Positions 22,341-37,500 of a stretch of 64,000 nucleotides of DNA are shown here, one piece after another. Below the pieces are notes generated by a model that was given only the letters and a program-made list of their open reading frames with translations, had not been told where the DNA came from and ran no database searches. The stretch lies in contig CM018035.1 of the NCBI GenBank assembly GCA_008638375.1, forward strand, positions 34,940,824 through 35,004,823, written 5' to 3'. The translations under genes and the position numbers were made by a program. The stretch is from Nyssa sinensis. Its lineage: Eukaryota > Streptophyta > Magnoliopsida > Cornales > Nyssaceae. How positions within the stretch are numbered: position 1 is the first letter of the stretch; each line of letters starts with the position of its first letter.

Positions 22341-23284
22341 TATATGAATGAAAGAACAGAATCTTGCTCTTGATTTCTTATTAGATAGTTGTTTTTTTCT
22401 CAGTATATGACCGAGGCTAGCTGCATTTTATTTCTAGCAGCCAACAGGACATTTTTTTCTGTTGATACTATGTACGGGTCTAACATAATTGATAAAAGGC
22501 ACAGCTTCCACCCAAGCTTCCCAATGTTCAAAATATTGACAAACCCTTTTTTTTATTCCCACCTTTTCGTATTGCAACCTCCATGCATGTGCACACAATA
22601 AGGAAAGAGAATCCTTTTTGTCAAGCAGATGCTTCATCCATGCATAATTATATTGCCCAATTAATTATTTCATGATATTCAACTTCCCTCTCTCTTAATA
22701 TTAGATCTGTCATTATAGTGGTAAAATAGTCATAGATGATAATGGTGCAGAAAGTAGCACAAATATCCCCACATATTGATTTTAGACAAAGGCATTTTCG
22801 TCATATGGCTCATGTAAGGGACCAAATAGACACTACTATGGTTATCAAACACGTTTCCTGTCTTGTACTCATTTTTAAAAAAAACAAGTAGTTGTACCAA
22901 ACATGTTTTATTTCTTTAATTTTATAAAAATAAACAAAAACTAGTTTCCATTTAAAATTGAAAATAGTTTCATTACCATATGACACCAAAAATTTTCATT
23001 TGATAAAATTATTCTTCCACCATAACACAGACAGATGCTAAATTGAGATCCAAATTTGAAGCCTTTTCTCAAGACTGTAAGGGCCACATATGAATGAAAG
23101 GACCTATAACCTCGCGTAGAGCAATTAATTAATCAGAGCTAAGTCCGGGCATGCTACTATGGCTCAAAATTTTCACAGTTAAAGCTTGATATACACTTGG
23201 GCTGCTTGCATTTTGTGCCGGGGTTCAAAACCCATAGCCTATCTATATATCCACGTAATTCATTCATTTATTTTTATTATTATT
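22341..23284. other. Intergenic, nothing recognised
   Basis: AT-rich sequence without supported frames. A pair of related, opposed phrases (TATCAAACACG near 22845 and ACCAAACATG near 22895) hints at an old MITE but is not enough to call one. Confidence 0.4.
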
Positions 23285-23830
23285 ATTATTATTGATAAGT
23301 AAGATTTCGTTAACAAAACTATAACGCAACACAAAAGGGGCTGCTATACAAACTATATAAAAGATATAGGGACTCTACTCTCATATTTCTCAGAAACTCT
23401 ACAAAATCGAAGAACTCCATGTAGCCCAAAAAAAAAGAGAGAACTAACATGCCTAACAGCCCAAATAGGATACTTACCAAAAAAAAAAAACAGCCCAAAT
23501 AGGATATTTTACCCCATCAATCGATCTCCGATTCCTCTCACTCCATAAGCACCACCATACCCCAAGAGGGGCAGCTAGACATAGCAATCTGACCTCTGCT
23601 ACCCACTCTACAGCATTTCCAACACAAAAAAAAAAAAAAACTTCCCTGTTGACCGGGGCATCACCCAATGGATAAAAAAAAGACTGAAGAGAAGTGCCCA
23701 AAATCATTAACAACAGAAGAAACGAAGCAACAAGCGGTTTACTATCCTGCCTCCCTCTTGCACATAGAATACCAATTAACCACAATTTGCCTCCCTCTTC
23801 AAAAGATTATCAATGGTCAAGATCTTCCCT
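23285..23830 (-). mobile_element. LINE-1 type retroelement, 3' end remnant
   Basis: The minus strand encodes LGVWWCLWSERNRRSIDG, the motif typical of the region after reverse transcriptase in plant L1 elements. It then runs to a simple (AAT)n tail at about 23274-23300. The upstream part is lost near 23830, just before an hAT-type element. No intact frame survives. Confidence 0.7.
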
Positions 23831-23852
23831 AAAGAGGTCGTACACTAGATAC

Positions 23853-24897
23853 CATGGTTTTAAATCGCGGTATCGGGACACATAACGACTGCGATAGCGG
23901 TGTAACTGTATCAGGAATATCGGTCGATATGTAACGAGAATCGGGAGCCGCACCCATTAATTTTTTGTAATAACTAAAAAATCTCTTTAAAGTTACTGAT
24001 ATGCATGGCTTTGCTCCGATTTATTATTTTTTAATATTTTTAATTATTTTTCGTCATTTTTATAGCTCCTATGAAAAAATTTACTTATTGTATAGGACTT
24101 TATATTAGTTTTATATCAAAGTAAGAAGAAAGTACAATCTATTATGACTATGAGTCTAATGACAACTAATAATTAAAAATACAACTATTAGTAATTTCAG
24201 CAAATATAAAAATATAAAATAAAACATAAACAAAGAATACACTATAAGTGAATATTAATTATTAACTAATAGACTTAAAGTCAAATAAACGCATAATTTA
24301 GCAAAAATAACAAAAATAATATAAATGTGATTAATTATGTTATAATATTCAAGTTTTCTACCACCAAAAAAAAAAAAAAAAACTCAAGATACCTTTATAT
24401 GATTTTAGAACAAAAATATTAATACAAAAACAAAAGTAGCAAATAAATAACTTTTACGATTAGAAATTTTTTTATTTTTTTTGTAAAAGTAGCCTAGGCC
24501 CTAGTAATAAGATTCATTCATTTTTAAGCAACATCTACTAAATCTAATAAGATAAAATTTTATTTTTAAGTTTGTGGTAATAAATAATTAGATATAATTC
24601 TAAGACTTACTAAACACTTTGACCATATTCATAATTCCAAATCTTGTGTTTGATAAATTTAAATCACTAGATTTATAGCCAAAAACAAGTTTTTTGGCCC
24701 TTAAAATAAAGAAAAAGAGAAAAATATACCATTATTGTTACGCATCGACTGATACCGTTACACATCGATCAATAACGGCCGTTACGTAACGGTATCAATC
24801 GTTACGCCTGTGAATTTTCTACACACCAATATATCAGTATGTAACAGTATCGAGGAGTTCAAAACAGGTTACATAACAACCGATATTTAATACCATG
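23853..24897 (+). mobile_element. hAT-type non-autonomous element, copy 1 (1045 bp)
   Basis: Begins CATGGTTTTAAATCGCGG and ends with the reverse of CATGGTATTAAATATCGG. It is flanked by CTAGATAC (23845-23852) and CCAGATAC (24898-24905), an 8 bp target duplication with one transition. Subterminal regions are dense in TATCGG, GTAACGG and GTTACG phrases. The interior is AT-rich and non-coding. An 8 bp duplication with CA...TG ends fits the hAT superfamily. Confidence 0.82.
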
Positions 24898-24908
24898 CCA
24901 GATACTCT

Positions 24909-25280
24909 CAAAATTGACTGCTAACCTTTTAAAGTTCACAAATTTGATTTATGAATTTTCTTTTTTCTGCAGAAGATGTATCTGCTTGATTGTTCTAATA
25001 AGAAACAAAGAGGATTATACTGAAGAAAGGAGAATAAGACCTATAAAGAGGAAGAATGAGGAGTGCTTCACATGAAATACGAGAAGAAAATAGTACTGTC
25101 GAAATTGACTGATGACATTGTAAAGTTCACACATTTATTTATAAATTTTCTTTTTCTGCAAAAGATGCATCTCCTTGGTTGTTCTAATAAGAAACAAAGA
25201 CGATTTTATTGAAGAATGGAGAACAAGAGCTAATAAGAGGAAGAATGAGGAGTCCTTCACATGAAAAAGGAAGGAAAAAA
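24909..25280. repeat. Tandem duplication, unit about 191 bp
   Basis: AAATTGACTG at 24911 and AAATTGACTGATGACA at 25102 begin two diverged copies that both run to CTTCACATGAAA. The duplication sits directly beside the hAT-type element's right flank. Confidence 0.8.
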
Positions 25281-25422
25281 AAGACACCAAACTACCATAG
25301 AAAACAAAATACCCAGAACCCCATACAAAGAACAAAGACATCAAACAGAAACAAAAAATGCAGCTCAAGAACCTCACCCCGGAAGCCAAATGGCAGGCTC
25401 ATGGGAAAAAATGAATCCTAGC

Positions 25423-25965
25423 CTATGAAGCACAAATATGCTATTTTGGCTCGTGTATCCATACCAAACACATCTAGGACACAGACATGTTTAGATACAT
25501 CCTGGACACATGTTGGACACAGTAAAAGAAGTGTCCAATTTTGTTTTTTTGTTTTTCTTAATTCCGTACACGTAAGGATGCATTAGGAACACATTTTGGA
25601 CACATTTTTTTGGATTTTTCTAGATTCTTTCCCTCTTATTCTCCACATATTTTGTTTTGCTTATCTATATGTTTTATGTCTACAGTATAGTTAGCAAATA
25701 TGTTTTGGAACTTAAATCATGAATGTTAATGATTAAAACAAGTTTCGTGAATTGTTTATTAATGGCTTTGTTATTTTGATATCTTAATAATATTGTTGTA
25801 ATTTGAGTGTTTATATGCTAATTTTGACAAAAATAATTAGGTTTTTATTATATGATCATATAAATACAAAATATATATTCAATGTGTCCCTGATGTATCT
25901 GTGTCCTACATTTTTTAGAAATGCCATGTCCGCATATTCGTGTCATGTCATAGCCGTGCTTCTTA
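25423..25965 (-). mobile_element. Mutator-type MITE, 543 bp
   Basis: The ends read CTATGAAGCAC at the left and CGTGCTTCTTA at the right. They pair with the family copy at 41291-41659, which lies in the opposite sense. Flanks AATCCTAGC (25414-25422) and GCTCCTAGC (25966-25974) agree at 7 of 9 positions. The interior is AT-rich, with GGACACA-type motifs near both ends. A 9 bp duplication fits Mutator-like elements. Confidence 0.7.
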
Positions 25966-25974
25966 GCTCCTAGC

Positions 25975-26757
25975 TGCCCTCATCAAGGAAGCTCCTTTCT
26001 TAGCTAAGAAATTTCCCTGCTTGACAGCATATCTAGGCATACCTCTGCCTCTAAAGCATTGAAAATATCCAGAATCTCTCTCATAAAATGAATATACTGC
26101 AATGATATCATGGATCAAGATCTCACCCAACCAACAACCACCTCAATATCACATCACCCTCAATAAAAGGGGAAGGAAAATGGTGTTAATTTTATTTCAC
26201 AAGTAAAAACAAAAAGGGTGATAATTTATTACCGTCATCCTTGCATATTAATAAATGATCATTTTTTGAAGCACAAAAATGTTAAATGATCCCTTGTCTT
26301 TTCCTCCTTTTTATCCACTTTTTCTCGGAAAGAAAATGGGGAGCTGAAGAGATTCACTGCCCCTCCTCTTTTCATTTCCCTTCTCCTTTCCTTCCTACCA
26401 ACGATGGAAACTATTTATCCCGCCCCCCCCCCCCCCCCTTTCCTGGGGGCCGCTATTCCCTTTCTACCCCCCAATTATTGTGTGGGGGTGTCGTTTATAA
26501 CCAATGGCTCACTACCATGTCCATAGATGATTCACAAATCATTATGATTTACCAAATCTCTGAGATCACTGCCTCCCCAATGAGCAGAGTAAATAAAAAA
26601 AAAAAGCAGCACTTTGAAAAAACCAAACAGTAATACAAATACACATAACGAATATGAAATAACATAAAACTTATAAAAAAAAAATTATGCGTAAATGAAA
26701 GGAAAATATGAAAAGAACAAGTATGTGTATCAATACACAATCTTAAGAAGCTTCACA

Positions 26758-26798
<41 letters not shown>

Positions 26799-27205
26799 CT
26801 GTCCTATATCTCATTCCCTGTCCACAATCGTGTGATACAACTACTAATCAAATGCAGTTGTTTATAGCATAATTGAATGTAGCCCATTATGAGCTCTAAA
26901 ACTAGAGTAAGAATAGAGTCAAAGTGCAATGGAGCAAGAATAGAAACAAAATGAGAATGGTCAAAGAATGACTGGATGCAGGTGACTTTTCTCAAAAAGA
27001 CTGAAGATCCCATCAACATATTTTAGTGAAGCTTTGAACAGGGAACTTGTGATTTTATCTTACATACAGTATGCCAAGAAGCTTTTTGACAGAAAATTTA
27101 ACATTATTCAGGACGGAGAACTCAAACCTGAAAACATTAGAAGAGACCACCTCATTTTTATCATAAATGATTTATATACATATGACTTCAGCCAGGCAGT
27201 GGAAC
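25975..27205. other. 3' flank of the ferredoxin-TPR gene
   Basis: Contains a C16 run (26423-26438), an A36 run (26760-26795) and the presumed 3' UTR of the minus-strand gene just below 27206. No poly(A) signal can be chosen with confidence. Confidence 0.4.
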
Positions 27206-27256
27206 TCAAGGCAAATCTGCGGCAATAAGTTTCTCTTGAAGGTTTGCAATCCGAGC
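27206..27256 (-). CDS. Exon 5: C-terminus
   Basis: 51 nt after acceptor TATTCAG encode ARIANLQEKLIAADLP and TGA. The phase and the ARI.KLQEKL-type ending are as expected after the SFK end of exon 4. The exon lies 18.6 kb from exon 4, so transcript evidence would be valuable. Confidence 0.82.
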   Translation of the reverse strand, partial: ARIANLQEKLIAADLP

Positions 27257-28527
27257 CTGAATAACAATGGTCAGAACATATTAAGCTAGTAACTACTATC
27301 TCAAGAACTCAACTCAACAAAGCATTATTGCAATTATTTGGGGTCAGCTACATACAATCTCAAGAGTCATAAGCAATATAATGTCCGAGATCACCATCAA
27401 AAATCCCCAATTCTTTGACTTTAAGAGCCGCTACCCCCCCCCCCCCCCCGGGGACCAGGGGCAAAAAATAATAAATAAATAAATAAAATAAACCCACAAA
27501 AGGAGAAAAAAACAAACCGACCCATGCAACTGGAAAACTCACCCCAACTGAGACAATTTAGGATCATTAGCACCTTCCCTTTCCAAAAATGATTCAGAAA
27601 GGTTACATAATAGAGCTGAAAGACTGACCAAGGTTATGGCCAGTTTAGTTTGGGTTGGGAGATTAAGTGCTGACACAAAACAGGGAAATCAAATGGGCAT
27701 ATTGCAGATATGAAGCTCCAAACATGAAGAAAATACTTTAATACAACAAATAAGAGATGATTACACCAAATTTATGAAACAACCAGTAAGATTTCCTCTA
27801 AATCTACGGAAAAAAAATTTCCGAGCAGGAATGCAGGGAAAATAAGCCAATAAGTGTTGACCTCTTGCATGACATGCAGCAATAGAGGGATCTGAAGGTG
27901 CAGCCGTGTCAAACCCTCAAAAGTCAGGCCTCTAATGCATCAAAACCCTACCAAAGGTGAGCAACAGCTCTATTCTAAAAATTCTTTCTCCAAAAACCAT
28001 TGTATAGATAGACCACTTCCCCTTTTATACTGATCTCAAACCTTCTAAGAGAAGCCAATATAAGACATAAACCCTAAAAATAAAAAATAAAATGATCATT
28101 CTGTTAGCACCCCAAGAATATTCATATTACAAAAACATTCCAAGAAACCAAAACACTCAATTTAAGCTCAACCAGCCATATTAGGACACCAAACCTGATA
28201 TGATAAAGTTAAAATGAATAGAATAGATGGTTTTAGGGTTTGCGGAATAGAAGGAAGCGAAAGACTGTTTAAAGAATAGGGTGAAATGAATTGATCATTC
28301 CTACACCTCTCCATGCATTTGTATAACTAAATATTAGAAAATTACAAAGATACCCTTTCTCAAATATTCTAATCGGTATTTTCAAAATTTAGAAAAAATA
28401 TAAAACGTGTCCAAAATTCAAAAAATAAAATAAAATAAAAAATTGGACACTCTTTTAGTGTCTGTGCTTCATAGTGAATACCCAAATATACTATTTCAAA
28501 TATTCTAATACTCTCCCTCAAGTTTGA

Positions 28528-28567
<40 letters not shown>

Positions 28568-31500
28568 TACCCAATTTTCATATGAATGAATGGAAAAGCC
28601 TAATGCTAAGCTCTTTAGTAAACACATTGGCCAACTAATCTTCTAGTTTCACACAAGGAGTGTACATTATGCCTTCATTTAGTTTTTTTTTTCCAAATAA
28701 AATTTTATTTCTATGTGCTTTGGTCGATCATGTTGTTCTAGATTATGCACAATACTAAAGTTGACTTCTTGTCACAATACAATCATATAAACCTATTATA
28801 GACAAACCCCAGGTCCCTCAACAATATCTGAAGAAAATAAGCTCACAAACTCCATGAGCCATAGCTCGGTACTCAGCTTTAGTACTTGATCTCACAAACA
28901 CGAATCATTTTTTGCTCCTTCAGATAACTAAATTACCACCCACGAGCGTACAACGTCCTAAGGTGGGTCACATGTCATCAATGGAGCCCTACCTAACCTG
29001 CATATGAAAAAGCTTCAAGTTCTAGATGACAATGCTTGAAAAATAGTATTCCCCTGCTTGGGGCAAATTTGACACCTTAGAATCCGATGAACAACATCCA
29101 AATGAGTAATGCAAGGATCATGCATGAATTAACTGACCACTTCGAAGCTATGTCAGGATAAGTATACGAAAGATATATCAATCTTCCCACATATCTTTGA
29201 AATTTCCTTGTCTACTTGATCACCATCTCCACTTGTAAGATGATGATTGGCCTCAATTGGTCAATGTGTTGGTTTGCATCGCAACATACATGTTCTTTGA
29301 GAAAATCTAGATCATATTTTCTCTAGGAGATGAAAATACCCTAATTAGATATAGCTACCTAAACCCAAGGAAGTAGCGGAGATTTTCCAAATCATTGATT
29401 TCAATTTCCTAGGCCAAATGAACCTTTAGTGTAATGACTCGGGATTTTATAATTAATGAAATGGAAAATAAGGAATGTAATGTGATAAAATAAATAATGC
29501 ATGAGTAAATCATGTAATGTATGTACATAACTTAAGGATAAATTAAGACTTTATTAAATAAGATAAATATCTTTAAATCAAGTAAAAAGACCGAAAGGGT
29601 CATGGGATTAAAAAGAAGAAAGAGAAACAAAAGGGGGTAAAAGTGTAATTTTACTACATGGCATTTGTTGGTCTTAGAAGGCCACAACCTAAACACACAC
29701 TACAAACAACCCGTAAAAGAGAGAATAGGGAAGAAGAGAGAAAGAGGAAAGTTGGGAGAACAAGCTTAGGGATTGGAGAATCTCCCTCAGTCATCAAGGA
29801 ATTGGGCTACTTTTGGAAGATTACGGAAGCACAAAGCTCTCTACATCCTAACCCTCAAGTTTGAAGTTGGGGATTTTGAAGAATCTACCCAAAATCGAAA
29901 AAGGCGAGTTAGAGTTTTCATCAAAGCTTGAAAAAATTGAGGTAGGGGATTTCTAAACCTAGGTATAGGAAGTGTGTAGGTAGGGTCATTGCATGTCTAT
30001 CTCATCTATTGCCATAGAATTGTGAATTTTTGCACTTTTGGGCATATGTTGGCAATGTTGCATGTACCTTGAAAATCTATGTATTAATTGAATTCCTGCT
30101 ATGAAATGAATGGTTTTTATCCTATCTTGATGTTGATATAACTCTCAGTTGAATGTGAAAAGGTTTCATTGGTGAAATCACAAAGGGAGTTTTATGTGTA
30201 TTATGCTTGATATTGTAAATGGCGTGCAAGGTGTTTGTGAAATTGCTTGAATGAATCCATGATGTAATATTATGAAAATTTGATGAAGTTACATGAATGC
30301 TTAACCCTTATGATGAAAATGGGAACTTTGAATAATTGAAAGAATCCAAGTGGAATGAAATCTTAAATTTTGGAATAATGTACATTGCTTTCCTTGATAA
30401 TGCTTCTTTGTAATGCTTATATGCTTTAGCACATGAGAACTTGGTTATTGGTTTGAATTCTTATTATTGACAAAGCATGCTTGATGAGCACTTGGTTATC
30501 ACTACACATGCCACCACATGTTCTTGCCTATGTTTAGATTTCTTCTATTGGGGTTGTTGAACTGACCCCTACTAGATGCAGGAGCGGGCAAGGAAACGAC
30601 CACGAATTGAAGGACCACTATCACCAAGCTATTTTTGGGAAGATATCATTTTTGTATAATTGGATGACCATCATATGAAAAATGTATTTATGTTCATTTT
30701 TTAATAACTCTTGAACATGTATATATTTGAAATAGGTCATGTTGGGTAGAAATTGAAGAACCATTGAAGTTTCCTTTGGAAGGACCTTTATTTTGTTCAC
30801 TTGGACGTCATGAAATTTCCGTGAGGAACTTGCTTACTTGTGTACTTACTTTTGGAAATGAAACATGTAGTTGTAGTTTAAATTATATATAACTAGATGT
30901 GAAATGATATTGGTATGAGTTTAGCATTTCTACTAAAGGCTGTGTAGAATAACCCACTTTGAAAAACCATATCTCCTACATCCTATGGAATTAGAATCTC
31001 AAATTTTACATAATTAAACCTCATTGTCTTAGCTTTCAAATGGCTCAAGAATGACCTTAATTAGGCAAATATTGAGGGAGTTGTGCTGATTTTAAGAAAC
31101 CTGCGCAGAATCTAACTACTGTTTACAAATCAGTCCATAACTTGAGTTCCAAGTACTCTTTTCGAGTGCTTCCAAGTTCTATGGAAACTAGACTTGTAGT
31201 GGAATATGGCTTATAAAGCTCATAATAGCAGGTTTTATAAATTGGGAGATACAGAGCTTTAAACAGGGCGGACCTGCTGTGCGAACAAAGCAGTTCAGAC
31301 CTTGCCTTCACCTTTTTGTTAATAACTTGAGCTACCGGATGTATTTTTGAGTAATTCCAAAGCTCACTGAAAGTAGACTCATATTAGAACATGCCCTGAA
31401 AAGCTCAAGATATCAGGTCTTATGAGTTGAGAGATATGGGGCTTCAAACAGGGTTGAACTGTTTAGTTAAAAAAAATAATGAACCATAGGTTGTATCCTA

Positions 31501-34500
31501 AATGAATCTGATATTTTTTTTTTTTTTTTGATACATGGAGTTTCAAGAAACAATGTATAATAGTTAAGTAGGAAATAGTATAATTCATGGAATGTAGATC
31601 AAAGGATGAACTTTAAATATTACTAGATGTACCATAGGGAGTCAATCACAACCCAAGTATTTGGGGAATTGGGGCATGACATAGGCCTCTTCGGTTTCGG
31701 GGTGTGACAAAATGGTATTAGAGCATCAAGTTTACAATACCTAGGGACGACGGGACTAAACTTAGGAATTTTTGGGCCACACAAGGAGTCGGGTTATGAT
31801 GAATCAAGTACCTTGGATATGAGTTAGGATTCTACCATTAGACGTAATATTTAAGACACTCCTGGGAATCGAATTGTGAAAATTAGGAACATAAGTATTG
31901 ATTTTATCATGGCTTGTCTTGGAGGAGAGATCTAGTATATTAATCACCTCTTAGATTAGTTATACTCTTTAACATAATCTAAGTAGGATAATTTCTTGTT
32001 ATGTTCACTCTAAGTTTATTAGAGGGGTTCTTGGAAGAATTGCTTGTAGGACATACATGAATTTCTCCTGCTATGTGATTATGTGTCTGTGATTAAATGA
32101 CATTTTATGTCTTGAAATGATATTATGTAAATCACTGCGAGTATGGTACAAAAAGGATATCACTTCTCGATGTTGAGTTATTATGTGTTATATTATGTGC
32201 TAGTGTATATGATTCAATGATGATATAGATATGTATAGGTATAGTGATTGCTTGATATCAATATTTTTTATATACTTGTGAATCCAACGAGTGTCCAATG
32301 ATTTTAAGAATGAAGGTTTAAGTTAATTTAACTTATGTATGCTTAAATGACACTTTTTGCATCTTGGGAATATATTATGTGAATCACTAGGTTTATAATG
32401 TAGAACATTATGAATTCCTTAAGATTAACCTTGCTATAACGTTTATCATGTGTTAGTATGGGTGATTCGGTACTTATTTGATGATAATGCATGTCGTACT
32501 TGTTTGGTGATGACATTCTTTTTCTGTATTTATGAGCATGTTAAACTCTAAATTTTTCAATGTTAATATCATGTGTAAGGGAGGAATAGATTTTACTTGT
32601 AGGTTTAAACCCTTATCTCATTAGGAATAATAATAAGTCCTTGACAATGCGTTGGTCTAACTAGTGCTAATTAAAGAAAGAGGGTTAGTGGATTAGGCTT
32701 GTTAATTATGCTCAAGTTGTAAATGAGTTATGTAGAAGTGTGTGTAAAAGCTTATGAGTGGTATTAAGCACATGAAACTTAAATTCTTGCCTAGGATGAT
32801 TGTGAGGAACCTAGTAAATATCTTTTGCCTAATGCCCTTATTTTAATATAGGGAAATGCAGCCTCAAGAGAACCAAAGGGGGTTAGCTTCCTCATCTTAC
32901 GGGCCGGTGGAAAGGGCTCAAATTCTGGGAGAAATGGCTAGGGCAATGGGGCAACTGACTAGGGAAGTGGCCTAGAGCCTTAATGATTAGGGAAGGAAGA
33001 CGGGATCCACCAAGAAGACATGGGATTGTACCTCAATTGGAGCCTGGGAAGAGGCCGAAAAAGAGACAAAGGGAGGCTATGAAAAACCTTTATAGGCAAT
33101 CACCAGTTAACTTGTCAGAATCAAGCCAACCTAGGTGGAAGACTAACCAGGGACAACCCGATATGTTATCATTGTCGTCAACTTGGACATCGTAAAAAGG
33201 AATGTCCAATGAGGGTGCCAGTTCAGAGTAAAGTAGTGAGGACTATGAAATGCTGCCGGTGTGGCCAACTAAGCCATATCTAGAAATATTGTCCAAGGAA
33301 AAGTAGTGCACTCAACCTAGCAGGACCACCCCAACTCGTGACACTAGCTCAAGCTCATAGGCACATCCAGGAGGTCTCCTTTACCCAAGAAAATGACCCA
33401 CTGGAGGGTCAAAGGAGACTATTAGAACCGTGGTGGTACCAGGGATGCTAATCCCATCATCGTGAGAGAGGGACCACTAAGACCTTCTGATAGTAGATGT
33501 ATACTTCTAATGATTAAGTTTTCATGTAGTCTTGTAAGGATTGTTTTAGCTATCAGTATAAGTAAGGACCACATGTAAAATGAAAACAAAGGTTGCACTA
33601 TGATTGCATACAATGAAAAAGATTGGTAAAACTTAAACATCAGTAAATGTAATAGAACATGAAACATATGATATTGAAGCTACTTAAGGAAACTTGTGTG
33701 ATATATTGAGAACATAGGGAGTTAAAGAAATTGATCATGGTAATCATAACGGAAAAGAGATTTTATGAGTTTTATAACTTTGAAAAGAGTGATAGTAAAT
33801 AAACTTATATCTCGCGTTACTATAGGAGGGTGACTACCTCGGTTCAATTGTGTAGAATTGACAAGATTTCTTGGATATTCATAAACAGATTAATTTGTGA
33901 GACTAAGTAGTGAAAACGTGATTGTGGTTGTAGAGTAATTGATTAGAATGAGGAGGGATGGAACTCTCTCTCATCCCAAAAGGAATAAATGTAAACTAGT
34001 GTGACGAGTAAAGAAGATCTAGTGGGCGAAATCCCTATAGTTAACAATAGGGCGAACTTAGTGACCACAATTGATTAGGGTACAAAACTTCAAATGTCTT
34101 GGAGTTTTCCTTCACTGGAAATGGATGATTTATGAGAACTATATATTAAATTCAATCAAGATGAAATTGCAAGTACTAGGGAAGAGATGAAAAAAGACTT
34201 AAGATCCCAATGAAATTGATTTTTCGATATTGGGATTGATAGAATTGTTGAGAATAAGATTATAACAATGATGATAAAGTGAACATTAATGGATATAGAG
34301 GTAATGGAGATAATGAATAAAAGTAACATGAATGAACAATGTGAAAGAATTCGCGACTGAGGACATGGTTAGTATTTGATAGGAATCAGGTCCAGCGTTA
34401 CAAGTGATGGACGGGCCCCCATCACCCAGTAACAAAGGGAGTTGTGATCCTTGAGGATGCTACCAGTCACCATGAGTGGGGTTGTCTAGAATGAGACTAT

Positions 34501-37500
34501 GGAAATTAGGCTTGGGAAGGCTAGATGATAATGGTATGATAATTTTGGTAACGACTATTGATTGAATATGACGTTTTGTTTTGGAACTATTGATCTTGTA
34601 TAGACACAAATGTTTGGAAACTTAATAAGGATGTGAAAATGACCAAGTTTTGAAAATTGCGAAGGTTAGAAATTTATGATTAGACTGGATGTCAGAATTG
34701 GCCTTGAGGCATTATATTTTGGGAAGCTATGATAAAGGATGATGTTTTTGAGGACAGGGAGCAACATGGTGTTAAATAATGGCCGTTATGTTACGTATCG
34801 ATTTTTTGACCCTCTGATACCGATACTGGCCGATATATCGGTGTGACTAAAATTCACAGCCGTATCAACCAATACCATTACGTAACGGCCATTATGCCCG
34901 TTACTGACCGTTACGGCCCTTACAAGACTGTTATGATTGTTTTAAGGTTTTTTTTCTCAAATTTTTAATTTGTTTTACTTTTTAATTTTTTTTCAACATA
35001 ATTTTTATGATTTCTATTTTTATAAGATTTATATACAAGTGAGATACTTAACAAAATAATCCAAAAAAATTGAAACATTCGGGTCAATACGAACTCGAAA
35101 AGGCCTCTTGGCCTCAAAATTTTTATATTTTTTTATTCCATAACTAATCAATTAAATTGATTTTCATGCTAATAATTTTTTTTGTTATTATTTATATTAC
35201 TTGTTGTAATGTTATTAAAATTAAATGTTATTTTCTTATTAGTTTAACTTTAAAAAACCTATATAAATTAATAAAATATCTTTTAAAGTGTTTTTTATAA
35301 GAAAAATATTTTTTAGGTGTAAGAAAATTTAAAAACGATAGCAAAAAATATTAAAATGTGATAATTGTAGTCAAGATATGCATATCAGTGACTTTTAAGA
35401 CATTTGTTAGTGTTTGAAAAAAATTCACGGTTGCGGTCTCCGATTCCCGTTACGAATGACCCGATACTCCCGTTAACTTTACACCACGACCGCAACCGAT
35501 TCATATCCCACAACTGCAATTTAAATCCATGGGAAGCAAGCCCTTATAATACCTAGACAGGGGGGTAGGCCCTTATAGTACCTAGTCTTTTGTGATGGGG
35601 ATTGTGTCTCCCTATGACTTCAGAAATCCGCGCGGAAGGCGTGCCAAACCTTTGGCTTAGTAGCCCAAAGAATGGTGGGGGACTTTCAGATATTTGGCCA
35701 ATCCCAAGTGGGTTTGATATCGGATATTGAGCGATCCCGCGTATGATAGGGTGCGAGCCGTTGATACTCGGGATTATTATGATTTGGAAAGGGTACGGGC
35801 CCTTGAAACCCGGAATGTACTATAGACATGGTCCGGGACGGGACTTGGGATAGAATATGGCATGTGTGAAATTAGATAATATATAGTTCCATTCCTTGGC
35901 ATGAGAAAAATAAGAAATGGATTGTGACAGATAAGTGAAGGCCTGAGTGCCTATGATGTAAATTGAGGATTATGTATGTGTAATTGCATCTATCAATTTG
36001 TATAAATTGATGATTCGAGATCATGAGATATTCTTTTGTAAACCTATGTATCTATGAAAAGAATTAGCAATATTAATTACATGGATGTGATAACACTTGA
36101 TGGAGTAATGTGACGAGACTAGTGATGACTCACCTTGTTCCTTGCTTATGGTTAGTATACGCATATATGATGGTCATACGATCTATAAGTACCTTGTGGA
36201 TATACAATATCAACATGAGACTCTTAAGGAGAATTAGTTAGCACTGTATAAGTCACATAATGACGACTTGAAGATTTTGTTATGGACTAGGTGTGTTCCT
36301 TGGATCATCATATAATATGATACAAGTTATCCTTTAGAAGTTTTAACTTAGGTGTAGGTGATGCAACATGATGAGTATTGAAGAATTATGATTTCCAAAT
36401 ATACATCTAATGGTTTTCAAATACAATTTAAATGATTAGACAAAACGGAAAGAACATATGTAGGGGTACATAAGTAAGTTATGTAGGGGTACATATGTAG
36501 AAAGTATGTTTTTCCTCAAATACTCAATTCAGGAAGCCTATAACATAGTTGTGTTGATAATAGTGTTGAAGACTTTATTGATGGTAACAAAACTACGTTA
36601 AGAATCCTTTAGGAGTATTGGAGTATTTGAATGTTTGAAGTGATGAACGCTTGTAACGATATTAGTAACCTTATTGGTAGTGAAACGGTTACGTTTAAGA
36701 TTGGACAAAAAGGTGATTGATGAATGATTTTTTCTTATTGGTAGATAGACCTGTGGACTTGTTTCCGGAACACATTGAAAGGGGATGTAAAAGAGATATA
36801 TGTGTAGTTATTTTCAGGAGGGTGTGTTACACTCCGATATGACTGCTCACCTATGAAATCTAAACACCAAAAGACTCCGGCAGCACGGTGAGGCCTGGTG
36901 AGCCAATATTTCCCTATTCGGGTGAGGACACACATTCCAATAACCTATGCGCCAAAGGATTGAGGTGTAGAGATAGTCATGGAGATATAGCATGACTCGT
37001 GTGGCGTGTGGCACTTGGGTAGACAATTAGTAGGTTAGTACTTGAGGATCATGATGGAGCAACGTTATGAATACATTGTGAATTAATAAACTAAGAAGAT
37101 TGTAATAAAATAAAGTGCAGGTTAGAATATCTAACGTCTTCGTACCATGAGGATAAGTTTTCTGGCCCAATTTGGACCATGTATATGAGGAAAACTTCAA
37201 AAAGCCCATAAGTACCTGCTAGCATGTGAACTCTTATGAACAATAGAAGAAGGGTTAATGCAAACAAAAATAGGTGAGATTTCTAGTATAACCATCTTTG
37301 ACAATAGGTAGAAGTGTTCACATAAATGATTTAACTAACCACAGGTAAAGATAAGATGATTGCTAGGTAAAAACATTGTAATGCATATGTATGCTCTAGA
37401 TTATATTCATTCAGATTTGTTAAAGTGGGAATTGTATTTAAGCACCATAAAAGGGGAACCTCAGCACTGGAATAAATGGTCAGGAATGAGGTTTTTATGA

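Noticed and set aside
26286..26633. 115-codon plus-strand frame
   Set aside because: It runs through the poly-C tract, has no recognisable domain, and lies in the 3' flank of the minus-strand gene.
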